Shown piece by piece: positions 26,671-35,829 of a stretch of DNA of 64,000 nucleotides. The position numbers and the translations under genes are program-made. Below the pieces are notes generated by a model, which was not told the origin of the DNA, searched no databases, and saw only the letters and a program-made list of their open reading frames with translations. Numbering within the stretch: position 1 is the stretch's first letter; every line of letters starts with the position of its first letter. Source of the DNA: an uncultured Paenibacillaceae bacterium (GTDB taxonomy: Bacteria > Bacillota > Bacilli > Paenibacillales > K13); assembly GCA_913056365.1 (NCBI GenBank), contig CAJXLT010000005.1, positions 124,001 to 188,000 on the forward strand, in the 5' to 3' direction.

Positions 26671-26797
26671 CGCATGTTCCTCCTGTATGTTCATCACTTG
26701 CTTGCAAAGTCAGTTCAGCGCGTCGCTGCGGGGCATCGCATTCCTTGTCACATCTAGCCTATGCTGCCGTCGCTGGCACTCGTCATCCTAGACAATG

Positions 26798-28882
26798 CTA
26801 GACAGAGCAGCTCACGCATTCCTCCACCGACAGATGATTCGTGCGCGTGTAATAGAGCGACTTCAAGCCTTTCTTAGCCGCATAAATATAATAACGAGCC
26901 AGCTGCCGAGTCGAAATATCACTGTTCACGTGCAGAATCGTAGATACGCCTTGATCGATATGCGTCTGAATTTCCGCGATTAGATCAAGCACCTTGAACG
27001 GGTCCATCTGGTAAGCCGATTTATAGTAAAAGAAATTGTCAGCACTCAAATACGGCATCGGATAATACGTAGTTGAGTTCGCATAAGTCCGTGTCTCGAT
27101 CGGCTGTACAATCGGCATCACGCTGGATGTGGCATTTTGCACATAAGAGATGCTTTGCGTCGGGGCAATCGCCAACCGGTAGGCGTGGTACAAGCCGTGC
27201 TCAGCTACTTGCTCCTTCAGCTGCTGCCACTCTGCCGGTCCCGGCACGGAGATGTCCACGAACAGTTGCTTAACCTTGTCTGTCGATGGACGATAATCGG
27301 TCTGCTCATAGCGTGCAAAGTACGTGCCGTCCGCATAGTCCGACTGCTCGAATCCCGCGAATGTCACGCCGCGCTCTCTGGCGATCTCCATACTAGCTTC
27401 CAACGAATAGAAGTTCATCATCATGAAAAAAGTACGGGCGAAATCCCTGGCTTCCTCACTGTCATACGCAATTTTGTTCTTCGCCAAGTAGCCGTGCAAG
27501 TTCATCGCGCCGAGGCCGACAGCATGCAGCTCGCGATTCGCCTTGGACACACCGGGCGCGTTAGCCACATCCGTCATGTCGCTGACCGCCGTCAAGGCGA
27601 TGATTCCTTCATGCACGGATTCACGCACCTTGCGATGCTCCATGACGTTAGCGATGTTCAGCGAACCCAGGTTGCAGCTGATGTCGCGGCGAATCGCATC
27701 CGCCTGTCCGTAGTCGTTGATTTCGGACGTCTCCTGCATCTGGAATATTTCGGTGCACAAATTGGACATCTTGATATCGCCAATTTGACGCAGCGCATGC
27801 ACTTGATTGGCATTGCTCTTGTTCATCATGTACGGATAGCCGGACTCCAGCTGGATCGCGGCAATCTTCGTCAGCATGTCGCGTGCGCTCATCACCGCTT
27901 TCTTGCGCACCCGTTCGTCTGCCAGCAGCTGATCGTACATCTCGTCCATATTCATATCGTCCATATGTATGCCGTAAGCCTTGTAAATCGAGTAAGGTGC
28001 AAAGACGTGCAGCGGCTTGTTCTCTTCGGCAAGCTGATAGAACTTGTTCGGCACGATCAGGCCGATCGATAGCGTCTTCAAGCGAATCTTCTCATCCGCA
28101 TTGATCTTCTTGCTGTCGAGGAACTCCAAGACGTCCCAGCCGAAAATATTGTAGTAAGCGGCACCCGAGCCCTTGCGTTGCCCCATCTGGTCCGCATAGG
28201 AGAAGGCGTCCTCCATCAGCTTCAGCACTGGCATGATGCCCTTCGCCGCTCCTTCTACACCCTTGATGGATTCGCCGCGTCCGCGCAGCTTCGACAGGTT
28301 GACGGCTACGCCGCCCCCGATCTTGGACAGCTGCATGCAAGTGCCGAGCACGTAATTGATCGAGTTAAGCGCATCGTCCATCTCCAGCAGGAAGCACGAC
28401 ACCATCTCCCCGCGCCGGCTCTTGCCCGCATTCAGGAAGGTCGGCGTAGCCGGCTGCAGTCGCTGCTCCATCATCGAGGCGGCAAGCTCGCGAGCCGTAG
28501 CCGCATTGCCGTGCGCGAGATAGAGGGCGACGATCGCCACCCGATCAGGATAGTGCTCCAGGAAGGCGGCGCGGTCATTGCTCTTCACCGCATAGTCGGT
28601 ATAAAACTTGGACGCCGCCATGTAGGAAGCGAACTGAAACGGATAGCTGTGCGTCAAGGCGTAGATGTCCTCGACTTCCTCCGGCGTGTAGTGTTTATAG
28701 ACATTTTCGTAGTAATCGTTATCGATCATATATTGCACCTTGGCAGCTGTGCTTGGGAACGAGATGCTCTTGCCGCGCACCTCTTCCATATAGGCTTCAA
28801 CGGCCTCGCGGTCTTTGCCCAGCTGGAAGAAGCCGTTCGGATCACGCTGCATAATTCGGTTGTTCAATTCAATATGCCGCAA
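26798..28882 (-). CDS. nrdE: Class Ib ribonucleotide reductase alpha subunit NrdE
   Basis: A 694-residue catalytic subunit that reduces ribonucleoside diphosphates to deoxy forms. Seen in it: TPTFLNAGKSRRGEMVSCFLLEMDD with the first active-site Cys, SKIGGGVAVNLSKLRGRGESIKG, the N-x-C-x-E radical site in SNLCTEIF, CNLGSLNIANVM with the partner Cys, and the redox-active C-terminal pair in ECVSCSV. It starts at TTG 28882, after AAGGGGTGAG, and overlaps nrdI by 14 nt, suggesting coupled translation. The operon lies downstream of a cobalamin riboswitch, so it may be used mainly when a B12-dependent class II enzyme cannot work. Confidence 0.95.
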   Translation of the reverse strand: MRHIELNNRIMQRDPNGFFQLGKDREAVEAYMEEVRGKSISFPSTAAKVQYMIDNDYYENVYKHYTPEEVEDIYALTHSYPFQFASYMAASKFYTDYAVKSNDRAAFLEHYPDRVAIVALYLAHGNAATARELAASMMEQRLQPATPTFLNAGKSRRGEMVSCFLLEMDDALNSINYVLGTCMQLSKIGGGVAVNLSKLRGRGESIKGVEGAAKGIMPVLKLMEDAFSYADQMGQRKGSGAAYYNIFGWDVLEFLDSKKINADEKIRLKTLSIGLIVPNKFYQLAEENKPLHVFAPYSIYKAYGIHMDDMNMDEMYDQLLADERVRKKAVMSARDMLTKIAAIQLESGYPYMMNKSNANQVHALRQIGDIKMSNLCTEIFQMQETSEINDYGQADAIRRDISCNLGSLNIANVMEHRKVRESVHEGIIALTAVSDMTDVANAPGVSKANRELHAVGLGAMNLHGYLAKNKIAYDSEEARDFARTFFMMMNFYSLEASMEIARERGVTFAGFEQSDYADGTYFARYEQTDYRPSTDKVKQLFVDISVPGPAEWQQLKEQVAEHGLYHAYRLAIAPTQSISYVQNATSSVMPIVQPIETRTYANSTTYYPMPYLSADNFFYYKSAYQMDPFKVLDLIAEIQTHIDQGVSTILHVNSDISTRQLARYYIYAAKKGLKSLYYTRTNHLSVEECVSCSV

Positions 28883-29228
28883 TGCTGCTCACCCCTTGTG
28901 TAAACTGGTCCACATCTTGCCTAGTTCCGGAAAGCTCGAACTTACTGACGACAGGCACGCCGTATTGCTGCGCGATGGTATCCGCACTGGCTGCGAACCG
29001 TTCGCCCCAGTTGCGATTGCCGCTCGCCGACACACCGCACATGCGACGATGGTTGCGCTTCAGAAAGTCAGCTACGGTGTCCGGCACCTGACCGAAGCCA
29101 GTTGTATACGTTACTAGCACGAAGGGCTCGTCCAACGACAACTGATCGTCAATCTGGACGGCCGGCATATTCAGCTTATGGATGAACCGACGCACATTGC
29201 CCGTTCTCGAATCATACGCAATCAACAT
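28869..29228 (-). CDS. nrdI: Flavodoxin-like NrdI protein
   Basis: A 119-residue flavodoxin-like protein. FMN contacts are suggested by YDSRTGNVRRFI, TYTTGFGQVPDTV and VSASGNRNWGERF. NrdI supplies the oxidant that builds the dimanganese-tyrosyl radical in NrdF. It heads the nrdIEF operon and overlaps nrdE. Confidence 0.93.
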   Translation of the reverse strand: MLIAYDSRTGNVRRFIHKLNMPAVQIDDQLSLDEPFVLVTYTTGFGQVPDTVADFLKRNHRRMCGVSASGNRNWGERFAASADTIAQQYGVPVVSKFELSGTRQDVDQFTQGVSSIAAY

Positions 29229-29488
29229 AGTGGATTGTCCCCTTTCGTTCCTCTTGCTCGCCGCTTGGGTGCCAGCACTCCTTCATTGCGCGGTTAGCCC
29301 GTTGGCTTCCTGCTGGTGTTCTCCTCTACTCTCCGTCAGCCAATGTTGCGCTCTGCGTGTGATCTCTTCTGCTCCTCGGTAGCCCTGACTTCCTGCGCGG
29401 GATCTCTTCTGCTGCTTCAACAACATTGCTCCATACTTCTGCCCATCGCCGTGTGCCAGCGCATGTGCCTTCTGCCTACCTCTGTGCT

Positions 29489-29674
29489 CTAACGGAAATT
29501 GAAAGCCGCTATCTGCTGTTTTTTGCACATTCTCTTTTCTAACGGAAGTCCCAGCCTCTTAGCCAATGAAAACAAGCTGTATCAGCCTGAATTGTTCGGA
29601 TTAAGGTCTTCTGGCTTCCGTTAGAAATCGATACTCGCCGAAATCAGACTCTAAGAGTCTCTAATTTCCGTTAG
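29489..29674. repeat. Four copies of the CTAACGGAA motif, two in each direction
   Basis: CTAACGGAA occurs at 29489 and 29539, and its complement TTCCGTTAG at 29616 and 29666. They fill the spacer between the riboswitch terminator and nrdI, a stretch of about 460 nt with no supported gene. The same motif is seen at 5624-5634. Confidence 0.5.
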
Positions 29675-29691
29675 CATGCGCGCGGCCATCG

Positions 29692-29735
29692 AAAAAAGGC
29701 GCATCCGGCCAACAGAAGGGCCGAATGCGCCTTTG
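29692..29735 (-). terminator. Intrinsic terminator downstream of cobalamin riboswitch 2
   Basis: On the minus strand AAAGGCGCATTCGGCC pairs with GGCCGGATGCGCCTTT (one mismatch) around an 8-nt loop, followed by TTTTTT. It lies 79 nt after the riboswitch and before nrdI, as expected for a transcriptional off-switch. Confidence 0.88.
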
Positions 29736-29813
29736 CGAATATACGATGTATGAAGAGCCACACGCAAAAGACGAAGCGGACACCTACCTGTTCACCGCAG
29801 GGTTGTGTCTAAC

Positions 29814-29993
29814 ATGAACAGGCAGGTCTCCTGGCTATAGCATCCACATATCCGTTCCCCTTCCCAGCTTGCTTGTGAGCCAGTGGTATGTTGAACGGAT
29901 ACTTCGCTAATACAGTGGCGGGACCGCGCCGGATTCGCACCGGACTTCCCTATTAAGCTCTTCATTCGATATAGAATGAAAATCACCTGTACA
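29814..29993 (-). ncRNA. Cobalamin (AdoCbl) riboswitch 2, upstream of nrdIEF
   Basis: On the minus strand it has the conserved order GTACAGGTGA, GCTTAATAGGGAAGTCCGGT, GGCGCGGTCCCGCCACTGTA, GAGCC-like peripheral stem, and the 3' box GCCAGGAGACCTGCCTGTTCA closing P1 (20 residues or fewer quoted at a time). A strong terminator follows. The controlled genes should be nrdIEF, the B12-independent ribonucleotide reductase. Control of class I reductases by B12 riboswitches is known from Streptomyces. Confidence 0.93.
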
Positions 29994-30017
29994 TACTATA
30001 TGTAGTTGGTAATTAAC

Positions 30018-30046
30018 AATCTATATCAATAACTTGTATTTGTCAA
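30018..30046 (-). promoter_or_regulatory. Promoter of the nrdIEF leader
   Basis: TTGACA (30046-30041) and TAGATT (30023-30018) with a 17-nt spacer on the minus strand. Transcription would begin near 30011, about 18 nt before the riboswitch. Confidence 0.65.
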
Positions 30047-30129
30047 TGTAAATTCGAGCAAGATGACAGGTGCGCAAATTGCCAAAACTAGCAATTGAAC
30101 GATTCATAATGCGGTGAGGGCACCAGCAA

Positions 30130-31401
30130 CTAGGATAGAGAAATTTTCTTCTCTACGATGCTGCCATCCGTGAGATGGACGACCGCTGTCCACTCCTTAT
30201 CGTCGGCTGTCATGATCCACGCATCCTGAATCCAGGTCGTGTCATTGCGAATCATGAACGGCTCATTGAAGGCCAGATCGACAAGCTCGCCATTGCGGTA
30301 AAATTCCACGTAATCGATTCGTTCGGGGTACAAGCTCGCCAGACGAATCCAGCGCTTGTTGTCCACAGTCATATGCTGCTCGAAGCCCTGCAGCACGAAT
30401 TGCTCATCTTCCGTCAATGGCTGCAGCTCAATACCTAATCCTGCAGCCATACGGCGGGCGAAGAATGTATCCTCTCCCTCGGTGATTCCCCAATCTGCTG
30501 GCGGCTCCTGCTTCGTCAGGTTGTTGTAGTAGCCCCATGAAGTGGCGGTCTTGTAAGCGACCTCGATCATACCGATGCAAGGTGAATCCTCATTGCACAC
30601 AATCGGCTTGTTCTGCTTCCAGCCGCGCACCTTCTGAATCATGTTGTAGTATTCCTGACGTGTGCAGTTGTTGGCATGAATCAAGATGACGTCGCTGGCG
30701 CGCGCTACTTCCTCATTCGTCGCACCGCCCATCAAGCTGGAGCCTGTCGGCATGCCGCCCGAGCTTTCTCTTGCCAGATCGATCAAGGACGCCATCCCTT
30801 GATGCGAGCTAATGATCGGATAGGCTAGAAATCCGGCGATCTCATACTCGTTGGCCACCTCAATAATCACATTCGTATAGCCGCCCTTTTTCAGAATGCC
30901 GCAGGCGGTCTTGATTGCATTGCGTACTGCTTTCCCGTCGCGCAGCCGATGAATCTGCGCTTGGTAGAACAAGCTGACGATGACGACCATGCCGATCTCA
31001 TCAGCAGCCTTCAGAAGACGGTGTAGCCGCGCTTCGTAAGCCGGGTCGAAGGACAGACCGTCCTCGCTATACGGGTTGTTGTCGATCGAGGACCAGTCGT
31101 CTATCGTGAATACCGGACCGCCCCCTTGCAATCCAACGGTAATCGCTCGCAGGCCGTGTGCGTACCATTCCGGCAAGGCTGCGATGAGCTCGTCCGTATG
31201 CTTGTCGGGATCGAACGTCTCCCGTCCGAAGCGCGCGAATCGCTCACGATCCGCGCGATCGTCGAACACGCCTTGAATGAAGCGGGCATTCATGAGCAGG
31301 CCGTGCGTAGCAGCCGGACTGTTCGGAAGCTCGGCATAGGTCAGCATGCCGTTAATTAGAAATTTCTCGCCGTCGATGCTCAGTTGTGTATTGTTTGCCA
31401 T
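30130..31401 (-). CDS. Putative clan GH-A-like glycoside hydrolase, family not recognised
   Basis: A 423-residue protein with no signal peptide. It reads as a TIM barrel: FLINGMLTYAELPNS at the front, YGHGLRAITVGLQGG-like strand 2 (in fact YAHGLRAITVGLQGG), GMVVIVSLFYQAQ, then NVIIEVANEYE (a candidate acid/base Glu in the Asn-Glu pair typical of clan A), DVILIHANN, and KPIVCNEDSP (a candidate nucleophile Glu). A small beta domain follows from about 330. It is the last gene of the GntR-linked cluster. The absence of a signal suggests an intracellular oligosaccharide or glycoside. I cannot name the family. Confidence 0.6.
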   Translation of the reverse strand: MANNTQLSIDGEKFLINGMLTYAELPNSPAATHGLLMNARFIQGVFDDRADRERFARFGRETFDPDKHTDELIAALPEWYAHGLRAITVGLQGGGPVFTIDDWSSIDNNPYSEDGLSFDPAYEARLHRLLKAADEIGMVVIVSLFYQAQIHRLRDGKAVRNAIKTACGILKKGGYTNVIIEVANEYEIAGFLAYPIISSHQGMASLIDLARESSGGMPTGSSLMGGATNEEVARASDVILIHANNCTRQEYYNMIQKVRGWKQNKPIVCNEDSPCIGMIEVAYKTATSWGYYNNLTKQEPPADWGITEGEDTFFARRMAAGLGIELQPLTEDEQFVLQGFEQHMTVDNKRWIRLASLYPERIDYVEFYRNGELVDLAFNEPFMIRNDTTWIQDAWIMTADDKEWTAVVHLTDGSIVEKKISLS

Positions 31402-31445
31402 GTAGGATCCGCCTTTCTGCGTTCAAATTTGGTCATGTATGAAGA

Positions 31446-31844
31446 TCATTGTACGGAATAGCCCGCACGCAGCAGCAGGTTGGAGAAGCGCTGGTTCTCC
31501 CCTGTCCGAATGTACACCTTCGCTGCTCGGGATTCAGCCTTCAGCTGCTCATTCGCTACGACCGACTGATTTTCTTCTGGTACTGTCTGCTGTATGAGTT
31601 GATGCAGCGCGGGGTTGAACGACGCCAGCTCCTCTGCATACGTCACGTGCTCCATGTGCATATCTTGATGCAAGGCTGCAAGCACCTGCTGCATGCTCGG
31701 AATGCCTCGCACAAGGGCCAAGTCAATGACTGTCGCTTCTTGCGGAATGCTGGAAAGGCAGGAGACGACCGCCAGCAGATCTCCATGACCGAGTGCTGAG
31801 ATACAGCCGCCGAGTTCCTGATGGACAATTCCTGTTCTACGCAT
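31446..31844 (-). CDS. RbsD/FucU family sugar mutarotase
   Basis: A 132-residue protein beginning MRRTGIVHQELGGCISALGHGDLLAV, the usual RbsD/FucU start with its catalytic-loop His in LGHGD. IDLALVRGIPSMQQVL, FNPALHQ and AAKVYIRTGENQRFSNLLLRAGYSV also match. These decameric proteins interconvert pyranose and furanose or alpha and beta forms of ribose or fucose. ATG 31844 lies 9 nt from AGGAGG; the longer frame to 31937 runs into a palindrome. It sits with two isomerase-like proteins and a glycosidase-like protein, so its sugar is probably released or taken up by that pathway. Confidence 0.82.
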   Translation of the reverse strand: MRRTGIVHQELGGCISALGHGDLLAVVSCLSSIPQEATVIDLALVRGIPSMQQVLAALHQDMHMEHVTYAEELASFNPALHQLIQQTVPEENQSVVANEQLKAESRAAKVYIRTGENQRFSNLLLRAGYSVQ

Positions 31845-31882
31845 GATCGTTGCCCTCCTGAGTGAAATACATACATAGGTAG

Positions 31883-31998
31883 AGTCCATTTCATCATGAT
31901 ACCTTCTGCAGATTCCGTCACTCTTGTTTCCATACATACGTACTGCTCTATTGCAGATGATGCATGCTGCTTTTCATTCGCACATGATGAAATGGACT
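31883..31998. repeat. 116-nt element with 16-bp perfect terminal inverted repeats
   Basis: AGTCCATTTCATCATG at 31883-31898 is the exact complement of CATGATGAAATGGACT at 31983-31998. The 84-nt centre has no gene. Shorter forms of the same arms occur at 25545-25566 and 35679-35704. It lies between the second isomerase gene and the mutarotase gene. Confidence 0.7.
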
Positions 31999-32031
31999 GA
32001 AGATTGGATAGATTGGTTAGCTCTTCATACG

Positions 32032-32838
32032 TTAGAGGATACTGCGGGCGTACGCCACACTTTGGCGAATCCACTCGTCCTCTTGCTGCAAGGTTTCCTC
32101 GATGCTGCTATATGGCGGCATCCACTGCTCCAGCACCATCGGCAGGTGCTTCCCTCGCTGTTCGAGTTCGTCGAGGATCGTCTGAATTTGCTGATCCCCT
32201 GCACCGAGCGGCGCTCCTTCGATCAGTACACCTACACCGTCGGGATGCGCGCTCATCCGGTAATCCTTCATATGCAGCGATATGGCATAATCGGCAAGCT
32301 GCCGCACCGTTTCCATCGGCCACTCCTGCTGTACAATCGAATTCGCTGTATCGAGGCAAATCCCAACAGATTCATCGTCGATTGTGCGCACTAGCCAGAG
32401 CAGATCAGCGGATGTCATCGTAAAATGATTTTCAATCGCGATCGCTACACCCGCCTCCCGAAATGCGGGGAGCACTTCTCGGATAGCGTCTGCTGCCTCC
32501 TCTCGGGTTGGATGCGTGTCCGTTGCGTGCGGTGTAATGCGCAACAGCTTCGCGTCCAGACGCTTCGTAATCGCCAAGTACTGGAGCATCCGCTCCGGTC
32601 GGGCACCGGCTGTTCCGGTCTCCAATGTGACGCCGTGTTGCCGAGCGGTCTCCCGGGTCTGATCCAACACCTCTTCCCCATATGGACTTAGCGGTAAATT
32701 ATCGGCAAACTGCACAAGGTCAAACCCGAGCTTCGCCGCCTTCCCCACCAGTTCTACGGGACCTAACGGATTCGGGGGCTGCACTTTGTCATTGCCAACC
32801 GCATAGCGAAATAAGAAACTTCCTGCGCCTAATTGCAT
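32032..32838 (-). CDS. Sugar phosphate isomerase/epimerase-like TIM-barrel protein
   Basis: A 268-residue xylose-isomerase-like barrel. Likely metal ligands are the Glu in VAIAIENHFT (strand 5), the Asp in SVGICLDTANS, the His in ISLHMKDYRM and a Glu in VLEQWMPPYSS. PNPLGPVELVGKAAKLGFDLVQF near the start is usual for the family. AGGAGG stands 9 nt before ATG 32838. It follows the first isomerase by 23 nt and is probably in the same transcript. Substrate unknown. Confidence 0.82.
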   Translation of the reverse strand: MQLGAGSFLFRYAVGNDKVQPPNPLGPVELVGKAAKLGFDLVQFADNLPLSPYGEEVLDQTRETARQHGVTLETGTAGARPERMLQYLAITKRLDAKLLRITPHATDTHPTREEAADAIREVLPAFREAGVAIAIENHFTMTSADLLWLVRTIDDESVGICLDTANSIVQQEWPMETVRQLADYAISLHMKDYRMSAHPDGVGVLIEGAPLGAGDQQIQTILDELEQRGKHLPMVLEQWMPPYSSIEETLQQEDEWIRQSVAYARSIL

Positions 32839-32861
32839 CGGTTCGCTCCTCCTTTGGTCTA

Positions 32862-33821
32862 TTAAAATAACTTCTTGAACAAGTAGTCGAAGGAACGAGC
32901 AGGCACGCCTTCATCAATTAACGCCTGAATTTCCTTGCGTCCGAGCTTGTCTATAATCTCCTTCGCCTTCTCCATAATGCGGAAGGTCACCGCGAAGGCT
33001 TCTGCCGAATCCCCATTGCGGCTGTACACATCATAAGTGAGCCACCCGGACCAATTCATCCGATCCAAGTAATAAATCGTCTCCACCAGGTCCCACAAAT
33101 TAACGGAGCCCGGCAGCATATCCCAATCCCAGAAGCGGTCGTTGTCGTTAAAATGTACGTAGAACAACCGTCCCGCATCATGCGCCATGCATGCCATTGC
33201 GGCAGGGGTTTCCCGCGCACCGAGCGCATGTCCGACATCCATCGTCACCCCGACGTTATCGAGTCCAACCTCATTACACAGATGGAGCGTACGACCCATA
33301 TCTGCCAGGATGATGCTATTTCTGACCTCGTACGGCTTGTATTCCAAGCTGAGCTTGATGTCTGGACGGTGTTGGGCCGCTGCGCGGATGCTCTCCACTA
33401 GCCAGCGCCATTGCTTCTGGTAATCGACTTGGAAGTTGTAGTCGTGTCCGTCGATTAGCGGACAGCAAGTAATCATATCGGTGCCGAGCTCGGCAGCCAG
33501 ATCCATCGCGTTCTTCAGATATTGCATAGCCTCCGCGCGGAGCTGCGGGTCCGGGTTCGTGAACGAGCCAAGACGCCACTTTGCCTCACCCTTCACATTG
33601 ACGTTCACGGCAGATACCGGCAGTCCTGTGTCGCGGATTGCTTTCACCGTTTCGCCGGGGTCGGCGAAGTCCTGCGGATAGACGACCTCAATCCCTTCAA
33701 TACCGGGAATGCTCGCCGCTACCTTCAGGTTGTCGAAGAAGCTGCGCGCTGGCTGATACTCATGGAACCGGTCAGCATAACGGCCTAGAATTGGTACGAT
33801 AATCGAATTTTTCAGTTGCAT
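32862..33821 (-). CDS. Sugar isomerase/epimerase-like TIM-barrel protein, first gene of the GntR-linked cluster
   Basis: A 319-residue xylose-isomerase-like barrel. Candidate metal ligands: Glu in KLSLEYKPYE, Asp and His in VGVTMDVGHALGARE, His in FYVHFNDNDRFWDWD. VEVVYPQDF-like strand 2 (EGIEVVYPQDF) is near residue 45. The larger size and the NDNDRFWDWD motif recall rhamnose-isomerase-like relatives more than the shorter epimerases. The start at 33821 is 8 nt after GGAGG; the frame from 33902 crosses the operator and lacks a site. An operator for the GntR regulator lies 48 nt upstream. Confidence 0.82.
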   Translation of the reverse strand: MQLKNSIIVPILGRYADRFHEYQPARSFFDNLKVAASIPGIEGIEVVYPQDFADPGETVKAIRDTGLPVSAVNVNVKGEAKWRLGSFTNPDPQLRAEAMQYLKNAMDLAAELGTDMITCCPLIDGHDYNFQVDYQKQWRWLVESIRAAAQHRPDIKLSLEYKPYEVRNSIILADMGRTLHLCNEVGLDNVGVTMDVGHALGARETPAAMACMAHDAGRLFYVHFNDNDRFWDWDMLPGSVNLWDLVETIYYLDRMNWSGWLTYDVYSRNGDSAEAFAVTFRIMEKAKEIIDKLGRKEIQALIDEGVPARSFDYLFKKLF

Positions 33822-33868
33822 GGGCAATTCCTCCATTTTGGTATAAGTGTTGGTTGTGCGATTGGATA

Positions 33869-33882
33869 CATTGTATACAATG
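33869..33882. promoter_or_regulatory. GntR-type operator upstream of the isomerase operon
   Basis: CATTGTATACAATG is a perfect 14-bp palindrome of the TTGTATACAA type bound by FadR-subfamily GntR regulators. The identical 14 bp occurs at 35119-35132 before the regulator gene. Confidence 0.78.
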
Positions 33883-34085
33883 AACGGTGCGGGTAGATAC
33901 AAGAGACTGCCTCTCTACTGCCCTCACCGGGATAACCGTGTGGTGCGGACGCCTCTTCTGCTGCATAGCTGAACGGCTATTCTTCCGGGAACCACTTGGC
34001 ATGATCACATGCCATTCGTACGGAAAGTGTGGCAAGATCATATATCTGTTCAATGTGAAGAGTTCTTCCCATCACGTGACCTTAG

Positions 34086-34155
34086 ATGCGGCGAACTCGT
34101 CTACGCTCGGTACCCGCGTTCGGTACCGAGAGCTTGCTGAGCGAACTGCCGCATT
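34086..34155. repeat. Long inverted repeat at the 3' end of the gntR gene
   Basis: CTCGGTACC (34106-34114) and GGTACCGAG (34122-34130) form a perfect stem with a 7-nt loop. Outside it ATGCGGC (34086-34092) and GCCGCAT (34149-34155) can pair as well. It may end the gntR transcript although no T tract is seen. The rest of the 33822-34154 gap holds only the operator. Confidence 0.5.
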
Positions 34156-34841
34156 TACTCCATCTCTGCTTCCACGTTCGGCCAGCTCGATTCGTGAATG
34201 TTTGGAATCGTCTTGCGCAGGTGCTCGACCATCAGCTTCTCTGCTTGTTCCTCATCTCGCTCCTCAAGCGCATCCAGAATCGCCATATGCTCCGGGTAAG
34301 TTTCTTCTGGTGAACGAAGAATCCCTTTGCTGAACGCTAGGGCGAACACGTGTGTCTGCGTGAAATTCTGGTGCAAAATCGGGTTGCAGCTTGCCTGTAC
34401 CAATCGGGTATGGAAATCCACATCTGCCTTGCGATATGCCTCGAGATCACCGCGTTCGTTCCACTTCTTATAGGCGGAAGTAAACAACGTTCGCAAATAA
34501 ACAATCGTCGCTTCATCCATCATACTAGCGGACAGGCGGCACGCCAGTCCCTCCAACGCCGCTCTCACTTCCCAGACAGAGATCAGCAAACTACTCGATA
34601 TGCGGCGAACCATCAACCCTTGTGATGTAGACTCCAGTAGATAGTCCCGCTCCAGCTGCGCCAACGCTCGGCGCAATGGCGTTCGACTAACCCCGATCCG
34701 CTTGGCAATTTGATCCTGAATAATGAGATGACCCGGCTTCAAATCCCCGTTAATAATTAACTCTTTCACTTCGTTATACACTTTGCGTTCCAGAAATCCG
34801 CTGTTCGCTACACGAGACACAAGTTCATCATCCTTCGCCAC
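34155..34841 (-). CDS. GntR family regulator, FadR subfamily (FCD domain)
   Basis: A 228-residue repressor-type regulator. The winged helix (residues 15-75) reads KVYNEVKELIINGDLKPGHL, IAKRIGVSRTPLRRALAQLERDYL and LMVRRI. The FCD ligand domain follows, with EVRAALEGLACRLSA, DVDFHTRLVQASCNP (metal-binding Asp and His) and PEHMAILDALEERDEEQAEKLMVEHL. The start is GTG 34841, 6 nt after AAGGGA; the upstream frame has no such site. It very likely binds CATTGTATACAATG before its own gene and the neighbouring sugar operon, with a sugar acid or related metabolite as inducer. Confidence 0.88.
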   Translation of the reverse strand: MAKDDELVSRVANSGFLERKVYNEVKELIINGDLKPGHLIIQDQIAKRIGVSRTPLRRALAQLERDYLLESTSQGLMVRRISSSLLISVWEVRAALEGLACRLSASMMDEATIVYLRTLFTSAYKKWNERGDLEAYRKADVDFHTRLVQASCNPILHQNFTQTHVFALAFSKGILRSPEETYPEHMAILDALEERDEEQAEKLMVEHLRKTIPNIHESSWPNVEAEME

Positions 34842-34977
34842 TAAAGTTCCCTTACTCCCACTGCACATCCAAAACACACATAGCGTGCTTATCCACTCCA
34901 CACATACACAATGATACGTGACAGCGCTCATGAGAACTGACCCGCTTGCGAGCGCCACGTGTGCTCTATAGACAGTC

Positions 34978-35108
34978 GGACTTTGGCTAGTACTGCATTC
35001 ACTGTTTACTCTTAGTCCATCGGATTGTGACTAGTACTGTACGCACTGTTTGCTCTTAGTCCGTCGATTGTGACTAGTACTGTACGCACTGTTTGCTCAT
35101 AGTCCATC
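34978..35108. repeat. Three tandem 44-nt repeats in the gntR leader
   Basis: Units begin at 34978, 35022 and 35066 (44, 44 and 43 nt). The second and third differ at few positions. Each contains CTAGTACTG and CACTGTTTGCTC or a close variant, and ends in AGTCCATC or AGTCCGTC. A partial fourth unit (GGATTGTATTC) leads into the operator. They are contiguous with no spacers. Confidence 0.8.
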
Positions 35109-35118
35109 GGATTGTATT

Positions 35119-35132
35119 CATTGTATACAATG
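35119..35132. promoter_or_regulatory. GntR-type operator upstream of gntR
   Basis: A second perfect CATTGTATACAATG, preceded by an extra half-site ATTGTAT at 35111. It lies about 12 nt downstream of the predicted gntR -10 box, so bound regulator should block its own transcription. Confidence 0.8.
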
Positions 35133-35143
35133 GTGTTGGATCT

Positions 35144-35173
35144 ATTATAGGCATAACACTCAGGAAGCGTCAA
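35144..35173 (-). promoter_or_regulatory. Promoter of the gntR gene
   Basis: TTGACG (35173-35168) and TATAAT (35149-35144) with an 18-nt spacer on the minus strand. The resulting leader of almost 300 nt runs through the operator and the tandem repeats. Confidence 0.7.
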
Positions 35174-35379
35174 ATGGGAATCGTCTCTCTACATATGGCC
35201 ACCATCATCCGAAGTACGGTGAGCATAAGGAGTCGTTATCTTCATGAACAATTGCACATGCTCCATATTGCAAATTGTTCCAGCACCAAGTGCCTGTATC
35301 CGCAGTATTAGACTCGTCCGCCATACCTGATGATGGGAACACCTCGCGGTCTTGTGAGTGGTTGTAGCTGCTAGTTATG

Positions 35380-35590
35380 ATACCTCTACCCTTATTTAAG
35401 GGTAGCAAGTACATAAATATGTGCGAAATGCGGGTGATTTCCGCGATTACTTACCCAACTACCTATAATATGGGAAGCTGGCGTTCCGATTAAGGGTAGT
35501 TGAGTAAGTAATCGGCTGTTTTCTACGTATTATGTGCGAAATTAGTGAAGCTGCTACCCTTAATTAGTGGAACTGCTACCCTAATGCCGC
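35380..35590. repeat. Dispersed palindromic intergenic repeat, copy B
   Basis: Arms at 35446-35469 and 35489-35512 are complementary at 21 of 24 positions; the first shares ATTACTTACCCAACTACC with copy A near 10.4 kb. Flanking CTACCCTTA/TAAGGGTAG pairs make further small stems. The stretch 35174-35829 has no supported gene. Confidence 0.65.
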
Positions 35591-35665
35591 GTCGTGAACG
35601 CTGATCGGTCCGATGAGCATGAAACATGAGCTCCGAGTATACTGCTACGGAAAACTGCTACGGAA

Positions 35666-35717
35666 ACGACCGCCCCCGAGTCCATTGTCATAATGAAATG
35701 GACTTAAGGGCGGTCGT
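35666..35717 (-). terminator. Hairpin downstream of aldo-keto reductase 2
   Basis: ACGACCGCCC (35666-35675) pairs with GGGCGGTCGT (35708-35717), and inside it AGTCCATT (35679-35686) with AATGGACT (35697-35704). The inner palindrome belongs to the AGTCCATT family. The T tract is weak, so terminator activity is likely but unproven. Confidence 0.5.
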
Positions 35718-35829
35718 ATACGCAAGTGCATCCGATATTCTAAACTGGCTGACTGCTCCGACACATACGAAGCGCAGATTCGCGGCTGCCGTATAGCTCG
35801 TATAGCTGTGCCGTAGACCCAGCCTCAGC